Positions 39,701 to 49,448 of a stretch of 64,000 nucleotides of DNA are shown here, in pieces. The stretch spans positions 20,595,624-20,659,623 of the forward strand of contig JACBWW010000004.1 of NCBI GenBank assembly GCA_020086605.1, in the 5' to 3' direction. Every line of letters begins with the position of its first letter. Position 1 is the first letter of the stretch. A model generated the notes under the pieces. It was not told the origin of the DNA. It did no database searches and was given only the letters and a program-made list of their open reading frames with translations. The position numbers were made by a program, and so were the translations under genes. Origin of the DNA: Lanius collurio. Taxonomy: Eukaryota > Chordata > Aves > Passeriformes > Laniidae.

Positions 39701-41112
39701 TTAGAGGCATAAAACTATTCCAGGTTATTTTTTGTCTAAAAGTGCCTTGTTAAAGGAAGATTAAGCAAAGTAAAAATAGTGTATTCTTACTTGGTTTGAG
39801 TCTTAGCAGTTACATTTAAAAGTGTTTTGCGTGTAGTTACATTTAAAAGCATCAGGAAGGGATTTAGGTGAAAATCCACAGTGCGTTTCGCCACTCTTCA
39901 GTATCTGACTGCATTGCAGGCCTGGTTAGTGCTGCTAACCTGTGCTACGGAAAGGACTCCAGAGCTGGGAGTAAAGTAGAAAAAAATCTTCTGAAATGAG
40001 GAATAAACTACCTGTCATTTATTGAGTATTTTTGGTGATTGAGGATGAAATTCCATAGCAGCCTAAATTCATCTAAGTACTGGGTCCTGTTTTTCTCTGT
40101 CTTTGTTTTGCAGGCTCTGGTAATTGACCCTGTTCTATAGTTAAGTATTTCAGTTTGCTAAGCTGACAGAAAACTCCCTATTTTTATTGTCAGACTGGTC
40201 TTTCCTGGGTTTAATCAACTGAAATAGCTCAGCACAGCGTCATAGAAGCCATAAGCCAGCAGAATTTGAGACTGGACTTGTGCAGCCACTGTTAGGTTGG
40301 TTTAGGCTGCTGTAAAATTGCAGCCCGAGGGACATTGCGTTAAATTGAACTACAGCACTGAATTTTGCTACATACTCCAGATATGCAGGCTGATGACAGC
40401 TGAAATTTTTATGTTTTATTATAGACATGCATCTTCTAGTGTGATGTGTCAATGAGGTTATTTATAAATAACGAATTTCAGACTTGTGCAACATTTAAGG
40501 ATGTCAGTGCCAGTAGTTGAGTCATTTGCACTCACAGCTTCCTGATCTTTTGCCTATAATCATCTATACGTAGCAATGCATAATTCTGCAGTACCAATAC
40601 CATTGTACTCCAGGGTGTTTCTTTCAGCAACAGCCAGTATTTTTTTAAATGCCTTAAAAAAACAGCAGATGGCTGCAATTCTGTGTTTTCATTATTTTTG
40701 TAGCTGTGACTTCTGTTTATAAAATTCCTATTTATTTGGCGTTCAGCCCTTTAGCATGTTACTTCCTATTTTTAATCCCATTTTCAGTGGTGATAACAGA
40801 TTTCTTGGAAGCAGAGTTGTATGACTTGCATTTTCTTCCCTTCTCCATAGACATGAATCTTACAAAACACAGTACAGAGCAATGTTTGTGATGAACTGTG
40901 TTGTTAACAAAGAGGAGATACTGAAATACAGAAAGAAGGTAAAGAGAAGTAAGAAAATGAAGCACAGCAAAGAAGTTGGCTCTATACAATCAAATCAAGA
41001 AGAAGAGGAAGTTTATCATCCAGTATTATGTACTGAATGTTCAACTGAAGTAGCAGTCATGGATAAAGATGAAGTTTTTCACTTCTTCAATGTTCTGGCC
41101 AGCCACTCCTAA
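36533..41112 (+). CDS. EAPP: E2F-associated phosphoprotein, complete, six coding exons
   Basis: EAPP is a nuclear phosphoprotein that binds activating E2F factors and modulates E2F-dependent transcription. Six exons join to 861 bases (286 residues plus stop); human EAPP is 285. The start ATG has a good context (GGCACCATGA) and opens MSRLREEDDPYVVEEPSDEE. Acidic, serine-rich segments (SESSSDDE, DSDSEDEDK) fit a casein-kinase-type phosphoprotein. The conserved C-terminal half carries paired cysteines: C187-x2-C190, C195-x2-C198 and C260-x2-C263, probably metal-binding. It ends FHFFNVLASHS. The Lys-rich linker at about residues 223-246 is the least conserved part. The gene is compact (4.6 kb), starts about 2 kb after the SNX6 stop, and has its own CpG island. 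Confidence 0.97.
37081..37262 (+). CDS. EAPP: EAPP coding exon 2 (residues 25-86)
   Basis: Acceptor GTTTGTAG; contains DEVDVLLHGTPDQKRKLIRE and the serine/acidic stretch SESSSDDEF. One base is left over before donor GTAAAT at 37263. Confidence 0.97.
37885..37983 (+). CDS. EAPP: EAPP coding exon 3 (residues 86-119)
   Basis: Acceptor CTTGCAG, donor GTAAAT. A Ser/Thr/Gly-rich start is followed by YYDDIYFDSDSEDED, the strongly conserved acidic core of the family. Confidence 0.97.
38058..38069. repeat. Run of 12 G in EAPP intron 3
   Basis: Homopolymer G12 about 75 bases after the exon 3 donor. G runs near donors can influence splicing and are error-prone in sequencing. Confidence 0.9.
38316..38439 (+). 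CDS. EAPP: EAPP coding exon 4 (residues 119-160)
   Basis: Acceptor TTTCCAG, donor GTAAGC. A basic stretch RKNRKHQQRR, a possible nuclear localisation signal, precedes NDELLYDPEEDSRDQEWVD. Confidence 0.97.
39236..39355 (+). CDS. EAPP: EAPP coding exon 5 (residues 160-200), CxxC pairs
   Basis: Acceptor TTGGTAG, donor GTAATA. After an Arg/Gln/Pro-rich linker it encodes PNSDAVLNCPACMTTLCLDC, the hallmark cysteine motif of EAPP. Confidence 0.97.
40851..41112 (+). CDS. EAPP: EAPP last coding exon 6 (residues 200-286 and stop)
   Basis: Acceptor CTCCATAG; reads HESYKTQYRAMFVMNCVVNK, a Lys-rich low-conservation linker, then YHPVLCTECSTEVAV and the end FHFFNVLASHS with TAA at 41110-41112. Confidence 0.97.
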
Positions 41113-41460
41113 TGTGCAAATGCTGGGGGAAAATCCTGTGCTGTTTTTAAGAGCATGGGAAGAGTTAGAAATGTAGACATGCTAGCCTTTTTAACATGTG
41201 GTCTTGTAAATGTACATTATCATCTGAGAACTTTATAATGGTGGACTTTTTGCAAAATTTATAAAGGGCATACGGTTAACTGCGTGTATTTGAGAGCAAT
41301 ATTCTTTCCCACCATCAGGCAGTTGCATCATTGGGGATTAAAAATTTTGTAAATACCTTGTAAGATCTGTATATTATGATCATTCCTTGTATATATACAA
41401 TCCATTCATTATCTCAGTGTGTATTAGAACTGCTTCTTTGAATAAATACTTTATATTAAC
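41113..41460 (+). other. EAPP: EAPP 3' untranslated region with poly(A) signal
   Basis: Short UTR. AATAAA at 41441-41446 lies about 330 bases after the stop and is followed by AT-rich sequence. The LTR stack begins roughly 115 bases further on. Confidence 0.75.
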
Positions 41461-41639
41461 TGATTTTCCACAGCTGCATTGGTTATATTTATAGCAAGGG
41501 ATAAACAACTTTCAGTCAGGATGTTTGATGTGCTTAGGCTGTTGTTCTTGGTAGATTTGCACACATGTAATCTGTGTTACGGTTTTACCCTAGCTGGCAA
41601 CTAAGCCACACAACTGCTTGCTCACTTCCCTTTCCCCCA

Positions 41640-42247
41640 GCAGGGAGGAAAATTTGGACTTGCAAACCCATGGCAAGAGGAGCCCACACTAGAGCAGGTG
41701 TTCTGGTAGAACTTGTGACCCTGTGGTGGACCCATGTTGGAGCAGGCTGTACCTAAAGGACTGCACTTTGTAGAAAAACGACCTACATAGGAGCAGTTTG
41801 GGAAAAACTGTTGCCCGTGGGATGGACTCATGTTAGAGAAGTTTGTGGAGTACTGTCTCCTGTGGAAGGTACTCCACACTGGAGCAGGGGAAGGACTTCT
41901 CTTGGAGCAGTGGCAGGAAAAATGGGTGATCAACTGACCATAACCTCCATTTCCCTTCCCCCTGCACTGCTAGTGCGAGAGGAAGTAGAGCCCAATAAGG
42001 AGGGAGAGTTTGGGGAAAAGTGTTTTTACGATTTATTGTATTTCTCATTATCCTGCTCTGATTTTTTTAGTAATAAGTCCAGTTAATATCCCCAAATTCA
42101 GTGTATTTTGCCCATGATGGTATTCGGTGAGTGAGCTCTCCCAGTCATGAACCTTTCTCAGTGCTTCCCCTGTCCATAAGCAGAGGGGAGTGACAGAGCA
42201 GCTTTGGTGGGTGCCTGGTGTCCAGCCAGGGTCAACCCACCGCAACA
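41640..42247 (-). mobile_element. Second LTR-type repeat (family B) inside the family A LTR
   Basis: On the minus strand it starts TGTTGCGGTGGGTTGACCC, the common beginning of a passerine LTR family. It then contains repeated units of about 40-60 bases with the theme 'GGACCCATGTTGGAGCAG...GTGG' (three to four decayed copies on + between 41680 and 41900). Its distal end is lost, together with roughly 140 bases of the host LTR. Family identity is from memory. Confidence 0.65.
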
Positions 42248-42466
42248 ACACAACTGCTCACCACCTGCTGACCGATAGCCAGCTTGTCCCTGACCACATC
42301 TGCCTACCAGGTAACTCCCCCAGTTTATATACTGGGCATGATATTCTAGGGTATGGAATATCCCTTTGGCCAATTCAATCACTTGTCCTGGCCATACTCC
42401 CAATTTTTTGTGGAGCTTCCTTGGCAGAGCATGAGACACTGAAAAGTCCTTGACTTAAGTACCACC

Positions 42467-43151
42467 TAGTGTTTTGCCAGTGAGTAGGGTCGGAGACACA
42501 AACAGACACCATCTTAAGGAACAGTGTAATTTACTATAATGCAAAACTGCAAAGAATCACAAAAGCATAGGCTAAGCAATGCACATAATCCTTAGCAAAG
42601 AATTACGAAAGGATAAGCAATGCACCTAATTGTTACTACAGAAGAATGCCTGTAGTGATTTAAGAAAGATACATCACCAGTTACCCTAATACTTGACCAT
42701 GATCCAAGTCCTCAAAACATCAACTGTGTGTGGGAAGCTGTCACAGCAAAGGACTGGAGAACCACACCTGGTAACAGAACTCCAGTGGTGTGTCCATGAG
42801 GCTCCCCCAATTTAGCTGTGACAGCAGTCCAGATTTTGTACTGTTCAACAAGCAAGCTGACATGGTTTCTAATTTCATTCTTCCATTTGCTTTACCCTAA
42901 AGCCTCACCAGGGCTTCAGGAGGAACCAACAGAGTTGTCCTTGACCCTATACCCCCCTAATAAGGCCAGACGTGGGCTTACCTGGTTTCTAGATATGGAA
43001 AGGTAAATAAATGTTTTGCCAATAAATGAATACAAAAGTAAAAATGTATTGTTATATACTTTGTTAATGAGCGAATATATACATAACATTTGGTTGGAAT
43101 GTTCATCTGGAGGTTAACTTTGCCTCAGGGTCTGTTGTTTGGGCTTTAGTA
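42467..43151. mobile_element. Unidentified insertion splitting the family A LTR
   Basis: The family A sequence stops at about 42466 (GACTTAAGTACCACC) and resumes at about 43152 (TTCATTTAGCAACAACC) with 685 unrelated bases between. No poly(A) tail, terminal repeat or coding region could be read in the insert. It may be another LTR fragment. Confidence 0.5.
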
Positions 43152-43261
43152 CTTCATTTAGCAACAACCAAAACATCAGGGTGTTCATGAGAACATTATT
43201 CTCACATTAAATCCAAGCCACTGACAAGAATATGAACTCCATCCCAGCCAAAACCAGGACA

Positions 43262-46089
43262 CTCTGATAAAGAAGGATTGTCATGATATTTGGATTTTTG
43301 GCTCATTAAGCTCTCAAAAAATTGAAACTTTCCTTTATACAGAGTGGAAGATGAGCTTACATTGATTTTGCTGGCATGGACTGTTCCACCACTGATCATG
43401 TAAATCAACATATTAACACCTAGTAATACAGCTAAACGTTGTACATGTAAATATGTGTATGAAGAAAGTACTGGACTTTATTGTCCTTTTTCCTTATGAT
43501 AATACATTTTAAGAAGAAAATTACAGTCAGATCTATTACCATAGAACTAGTTTGTATACTTTTTCTGTTTCTTGAGTACATTTACAGCTTCTTTATGGAA
43601 GCACAAAGAGCTTCTGCTACTTGGTATTTATGTCTATGAAGCCACTGTATTGTTAATACTGGATCTTCCCATCTTCATTCAGGTGTGTGCCCAAGAGGTG
43701 AACTCTTGGTTTTTTATTAGTAATTAACATCTCTTTATAGCCTGATTTTTTTTCACTCTACTTTGAACAAGGGTCTGTTTGGAAAAAAAAATCTTTGTGT
43801 TTTTCTCGTAATAGTACTAGGAATAACTAGTTATATGTGCTTTGAGGAATTGTCAGAAATATTTGAACTTAGGAGGCAAGAACCTGAAAAACATCTTTTG
43901 TGCCTTAGATTATAATAAAATCTTCCAAGTCTTTTGCTACCTTTTGTAGTCCATGGTGTGGTATTTTACTAATCTACACACACTCATTCTATGCTGTTAC
44001 ATGAGATTAGGAAGAAATAACCATGCTGGTTTTTCTGTCAAGATTACATGAGAAAAACACTGAATTACTATCATCAAATCAGCAGAAGCTTAACCTCTGC
44101 CTAATGAAGTAGAGAAGTGCTGATGCAGCTGCTGAACATGTGGTTGGTCAATATGTGATGTGCCTTCCTCTGCATATGCAACCTATGAACAAAATGGAGC
44201 CCTGCCGGTTCTGAGGCTTGGAGTATTTGTGAGACAAGATTTCAATCTCATCTTTGCTAACTACATTCAGACTCATTAGTGAAGTATCTAACTTGCAATA
44301 TCAGATAGCTGTGGGATCATCTGAAGTGGGATAAATTCTGTGTGCCATGAGCCAAGAGGTGTATACAGGAAATTTTGAATTTATGAAGAACTGTTACTTG
44401 GTAGAACTGTGGAGGAAGACATGTAATAGGGAGTATGGTCTAGAGCATACTGGCCTCAATTTAGCTCTCTTCACATTCCAGGTGAAATACAAAGGCTGTC
44501 TGTAGTGTCTGGTTAGGGATGTTTGCACTGACCTGCTGGAAACATGAGGACGTGAGAATTGAGTTCATGGGCTCAAGTGTCGATGCAGGTGGTATCACAA
44601 AAATCAGTTACGTGATGACAGTCCCTACACAGGGGTAGAATGCAGCTGGTGAAGGAGGGGAACCTATAGAGAAATAATGTTCATTTCCATAAGGGGCTAA
44701 CTAGCAAAAAAACTCTCATGAATATTTACCATACGAGAAAAGGGGCCATCTACCTGGTAGGTTAGGGCAGAGTAGGACATTTTGAAGCTGGCATGCCTCT
44801 AGGCATTACCTTTCTTCTCATCCCCGGTCCTTTCTTGCTGCTGCATTTTGCTTGCCTTACCACTTGAATTGCAGTGTTTTATTAGGAATCACAGGAACAG
44901 AGAGGACTGGACCCATTTGCTCCGTACTGATAATGTTCTTGCACCTTTGAATGGGAATAATGCTTTAGTTGTGCTGAATATCCCATTTGTCCTTGAACTT
45001 CGGACGTGTTTATACAGAAAGGTGCTCTTCATGATTATTACCACCTTGTACTCAAGCAGCAACCCCAACACAGCACTCCTCCAACAGCAATTGCAACAAG
45101 CAACAGCAGACTTGGATAGTGGCAACAGCTCCCACAGGCATTGTGAGGAGTGTTAACTGAATGCTCTCATTTCCCCTTGTGTTGAAATAAATCTGCACAG
45201 ATAAGGTGTGTCTAAACGTCTTCAGGGTGAATTAAATCCCATTTCAGATTCCTGCCACACAAAATAGCACAGTCTTCAAGTTTTCTTTGCCAGCTGCTTT
45301 TCTTTTTCACAGTTATCTCCTGGTCCTGTAGTTGTATTTTGTAGCTGTATAAGAAACCCATTATGTGCATTCTCCTGTGGTTGTATTTCCTTATTTTTCA
45401 TTGGATAAATAGTACAGGTGAAGGTAGGGGTGGGATGGCTACAAGGACAGAATCACATTGCTCAGTGACACAACTGCAAATTGATTTACTAAGTGGAGTA
45501 AGTATAGTGGGTCAATTCCAGTTTCTAATCTATGCTGTGCACACTTGGAATGTGTGGTCTGGACCAGTGGCCTGGCCCCAGTGCCTGGAAGTTGCAACAC
45601 ATGCTCTGCTCATTTAAGGTGCCTGATGATTGTGTACAACCCCTTCCAGCGGGCTTTCAACACCTGCCTTCTAGAGTGCCAGCATAAACTGCCAAGGGCC
45701 TTCCAAAAACACAAAGTTCTAAACCAGTCTCTGGGAATTTCTCTTAGGCCAAACAGCAGTCAGGGCAGGGGTGTCCCATACCCTCAGGCTTCTGTTGCCC
45801 AGTGCTTTAGGGTAGTGCAAAGTTAGGAACAGTCACAGTAAACAGTTGACTTATCACCTCTTTGTTTTTCCTATTCGTATGGTATAATCTCGCCAGAGCT
45901 GGCCGATTTTAAGGTCAAACTTATCCGAGCCACGTTTTTAGGCGGGTTTACCCTCCTACAATTGAACGAAACTGAAAACTCGTGAAGATAATTTTTAACA
46001 TGCCTCCCTTAGGCCCTGCCAAGCACAGGCTTTGACTCTTCCGTGATTTCCAGAACGTCAATTAAGATTAACTAGGATGAGAGAAAGTG
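43262..46089. other. EAPP-SPTSSA spacer, no gene recognised
   Basis: AT-rich to about 45880, then rising CpG. A 102-codon frame at 44848-45156 ends Gln-rich but has no splice signals, homology or codon bias that I can support. From 45890 the sequence is promoter-proximal to SPTSSA. Confidence 0.5.
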
Positions 46090-46870
46090 GGTTGCAGCAC
46101 CATCTCCTCGGTGTTACTCGGGCCGGGAGGTTACCATGCTCAGGTCAGCCGTATAATTTAATCAGCTCGGGCCCGATGTCGGCGCTCAGCGGGGAGGGCC
46201 GGGGAAGCGGTGTGTGCACCCACCGTACCCGGCCGCACTCCCCGGCTCTTGGAGCGCCGGGAACACCCCGTGCCGGCCGCACAGGCCGCGACGCCTCCTC
46301 GCCGCGGGCCGCGGCCGCCCCGGCACAGGGCGGGGCCGGGGGAGGGCGGTCCCGGCTGCACCGCCCCCGTCTCTGCTCGGCCTGGGCCCGGCGCGGGGCC
46401 GCTGGCGGGCGGGGAAGCGCCATGGCGCTGGGCTCGGCGTGGAAGCAGATGTCGTGGCTGTACTACCAGTACCTGCTGGTCACCGCACTCTACATGCTGG
46501 AGCCCTGGGAGCGCACCGTCTTCAGTATCCTTCTGCCGGCCGGGCCTGGCGGGAGGGGGGTTAGTGCGGGGACGGGAGCTCTCCCCCCTCCCTGTCGCGC
46601 TGTGTCCGGCGGTGGCTCCGGGGCTGTCCCAAGGCCTCCGGGCGGGTGTGGCGGCTCCACCGACCCTGCGCGGGGCTCGGGGAGCGCCCGGGCCGCGGTC
46701 GTGCTGAGGGCGCTGCGGCCGGCGGGGCTTGCTGGGGATGGAGGAGAGTCGGGCCGGGAGGGGAGCGGAGCCGAGCCGGCCTGAGGCGCCGAGCGCGGCC
46801 AGAGGAGCGGCTGTCTCCGCTTGGGACCGAGGCTTGACCCCACCTTGCTGGCGGGGACTCAGCTTCTCAC
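46090..46870 (+). promoter_or_regulatory. SPTSSA: CpG island promoter of SPTSSA
   Basis: Very GC-rich with dense CpG on both sides of the start codon. A GC box GGGCGGGGC is at 46328-46336, about 90 bases before the ATG. No TATA box. Multiple overlapping frames on both strands here are compositional. Confidence 0.8.
46422..46524 (+). CDS. SPTSSA: SPTSSA coding exon 1 (residues 1-34)
   Basis: ATG in context AGCGCCATGG. It contains KQMSWLYYQYLLVTALYMLE, nearly invariant in the family; donor GTATCC at 46525. The frame stays open upstream to an ATG at 46077. Confidence 0.95.
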
Positions 46871-49448
46871 CCTTCCAAACTAACGTGCTGCCCGAGCTGG
46901 GAATAAACCTCACTCTGCTGTTTCGCATGCTGTGTTCGGGCGTCTGGCAGCCTAGTCCATTTCTCCTCCGGTATAAGTTTTTATCTCTAGAGTTATGATA
47001 GTTCTGCCTCTTGCACTGAAATCCCGAGCTCTCTGTTAAGGATAAGTGTCTTTAATGATTTCTTTTGTATTTTTGCCTAGAGGAAAGTAAATGTGCGCGC
47101 TGCAAAACCTGTGAAGCCTAGGGTTTCATGCTGCTTTGTCACATGGCTTTTATTACATGAGTATTTAATCCTCGAGCTGGTAAATTTGCTTGGCTGTTTT
47201 AGAGTGGAAAAACTTGATAGATGCTCATGTAAAAGCATCTGTAGAAACACTATTTATAGGTTTTCTTCTTTACCTGACCCTTTTGTACAGGCAGTGCATT
47301 TTTTTAAGTATTGCTATGCCATTACAACTATTTTTCTCTGAAGTGTGACTGTTTTGATCTTGACTTGAAATATCTCAATACGAATGACCCTGAGACATCT
47401 CCAGTTAATGCTGAGAGGCAGAGAGAAATTAAGTAAAACATTAACACAGAGATGGGTATAAGCAGTAGCAAGAAGATGCTTTTACTGAGATTCTGCTCTG
47501 TTTTGTAAAGAAACTCACATTTGTTGCATAGAAGTAGTTACAGTGCTGTGGTCAGTCTTTTTTTTTTTTTTTTTTTTCCTGTGCCAAGTCAGTAGAAAGG
47601 CAGACGACTGGAAAAGAGGAATAATAAGTTTTTGTAGACTTACTGTGCACAATTGTTCAGGTAGGGGTTCTTCTGTTGTATTCCTTGTTAACGTACCTTC
47701 TTTCTTTTATGCCATTGCCTGTGTTATCGAGGAAGCCTAATATTTGTTTTCCCTGCAATTATATTAATTATGATTATTTTCTTTCCTTTTTACCTTTTGC
47801 AAAATACTTAAGTAAACGAAAGCGTGTACATTTTACTTTCATAAAATGCTCATATTGTAATTGCCACATAGCGTACAAACCTAAAGAGTGGCACAAGTAT
47901 TGCTTCTGATCTCAGATCACCAAAAATGTTTTTTGTCCTCAAAGTGGATGCTTTGGCTGTAGGTGGGCCATGTCTGTCATGTGCTGTATGGATGCAGTGC
48001 AGACACAGTGGCCTTGGGAACCAATGGTGTGTGGCTGTGCTGCGTGTCACGCTGCTGCCTGTGCTCCAGTATCAGAAGGGAGCACTGATATGGAAATGGA
48101 TTTATGAGTTGACCTTCATTTTAGTATCTCTTACTGTATAGTCTTCTGGGACTATAAATACACCAACCAGCTCTAAAAGGCACTCCTCATACCTCTGCCG
48201 TGGGTGAGTCGGTCATAGAGCGTTTGTTACGCTTGTGCTGGGGAGACTTGATTTCAGGAAAGTGCAGAGCATGCACAGCTCCTCTGGTTTCACCTGTGGA
48301 AACTGAGTACTGCTGTCTGTGTTATCATGCTTGTTAATCTCCAGTGTGTTTTATAGTGTTTCTGGCTAAGTTTACTGAATCTCTGCAGGTAGTTGGATGA
48401 AAGCAACAGTTTTTTATTAATTTTGAGTACTTCCAAATTTCCAAAACCTTAAGCTTTCTGAAACCATAATCTCTCAGTAATCTGATGCTGGAATCTATTT
48501 AGATAAAGCTTCAGGAGCCCCTAGAGCTTGACAAAAGTCCAGCTGTATATATACTTTCTAACCTATTGTCTCAGTTCTCTATATTAGTTTTACGAAAGTT
48601 CCCTGTTAGGAGTTCAACTAATAAAGTGGTCATCTGAAGATTTTTTAGCTGATAACTTCATGTGAAGTTTATTTTGCAGTGCAATCTGCTATAGTAAAGT
48701 ACTAATGAGTGTATTTAAGTACACACCTTGACTCAAAGGTATGCTGATGCTCTGAGGCTTAGTAAATGAAGTAGTTGGAAAACATCCAATGCTGTCTGCT
48801 TAAAAAGGAGGTCATCTGCAAATAAGAATGGTATTATTCTTATTCAGTAAATACTGGTTTTGTTAGAGAGTAATTTACTGAATAAGTAAACTACTTATTC
48901 AGTAAATATACTATTGTAGATTAGTTTTGTTTTGTTTTGGATTTTTGTGGTGGTCGACTTTTTTCTTCTTGGCTGAATGGGACTGGCTTCTGCAAGACTT
49001 GCTCAGCATCTAAGAAGATGAATGTGAAAAGGTGTATTTTCTCAGTGCCCATTTTCTGTTCTCCCTCACACTTCCCATGCTCTGGCTTGTCCTCTTGTGT
49101 CACTGACAAGGCAGTGGATAACTTGCAAGGCATCCTTTGCAATTCAGCTGATTGCTTCTGCTGGCATTCTGGTTTTCAGTGTTCAGTAGGTTATTCTGTG
49201 GTTTATAATTGGTGCATACAGTTGATCTTGTAGTTTCAGAAACGTAATGTTATAAGATAGTAACCACTAAAGTTTTAATGCTATAGTTTGTGATGTCTTG
49301 TGCGGTTTCTATTTCAAATGCTTTTTTCCTCAACTGTAATTCAGATTCCATGTTAGTTTCCATTATTGGAATGGCACTGTACACAGGGTATGTGTTCATG
49401 CCTCAGCACATCATGGCAATATTGCACTACTTCGAAATTGTGCAGTGA
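46422..49448 (+). CDS. SPTSSA: Serine palmitoyltransferase small subunit A, complete, two exons
   Basis: SPTSSA is a small ER-membrane subunit that binds the SPTLC1-SPTLC2/3 core, strongly raises its activity and helps set acyl-CoA preference in the first step of sphingolipid synthesis. Exon 1 (46422-46524) encodes MALGSAWKQMSWLYYQYLLV and on to ERTVF. Exon 2 (49345-49448) encodes NSMLVSIIGMALYTGYVFMP and ends ILHYFEIVQ, TGA. The join splits an Asn codon (A|AT) and gives 68 residues. Human SPTSSA is 71 residues because it starts three codons earlier; here no ATG exists at that position, so the start matches the second human Met. The hydrophobic stretch around residues 36-52 is the membrane segment. 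The single intron is 2.8 kb. Confidence 0.96.
48839..48907. repeat. Three copies of a 14-mer, the middle one inverted
   Basis: CTTATTCAGTAAAT at 48839-48852, its exact reverse complement at 48873-48886, and CTTATTCAGTAAAT again at 48894-48907. It lies in the SPTSSA intron. Either pair can form a hairpin. Confidence 0.9.
49345..49448 (+). CDS. SPTSSA: SPTSSA coding exon 2 (residues 35-68 and stop)
   Basis: Acceptor TAATTCAG, then SMLVSIIGMALYTGYVFMPQ and HIMAILHYFEIVQ with TGA at 49446-49448. This is the transmembrane and C-terminal part. Confidence 0.97.

Larger units (their letters stand above)
41575..43261 (-). mobile_element. Nested LTR stack: family A LTR interrupted twice
   Basis: The outer element is the same LTR family as at 32149: the + strand begins TGTTACGGTTTTACCC at 41575 and ends CCAAAACCAGGACA at 43261, with the sense strand minus and its TATA box at about 42324-42331. 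Flanking 5-mers ATCTG (41570-41574) and CTCTG (43262-43266) differ at one base, suggesting an old target-site duplication around the whole stack. Two other segments interrupt it: about 41640-42247 (a second LTR family) and about 42467-43151 (unidentified). It lies just beyond the EAPP poly(A) signal. Confidence 0.75.

Noticed and set aside
44848..45156. 102-codon frame with a Gln-rich tail, possible novel gene
   Set aside because: No promoter, splice sites, poly(A) link or homology; an opposite-strand frame overlaps it.
46158..46928. 256-codon minus-strand frame over the SPTSSA promoter
   Set aside because: Same reason: a CpG-island shadow opposite a clear SPTSSA exon, with no conserved motif.
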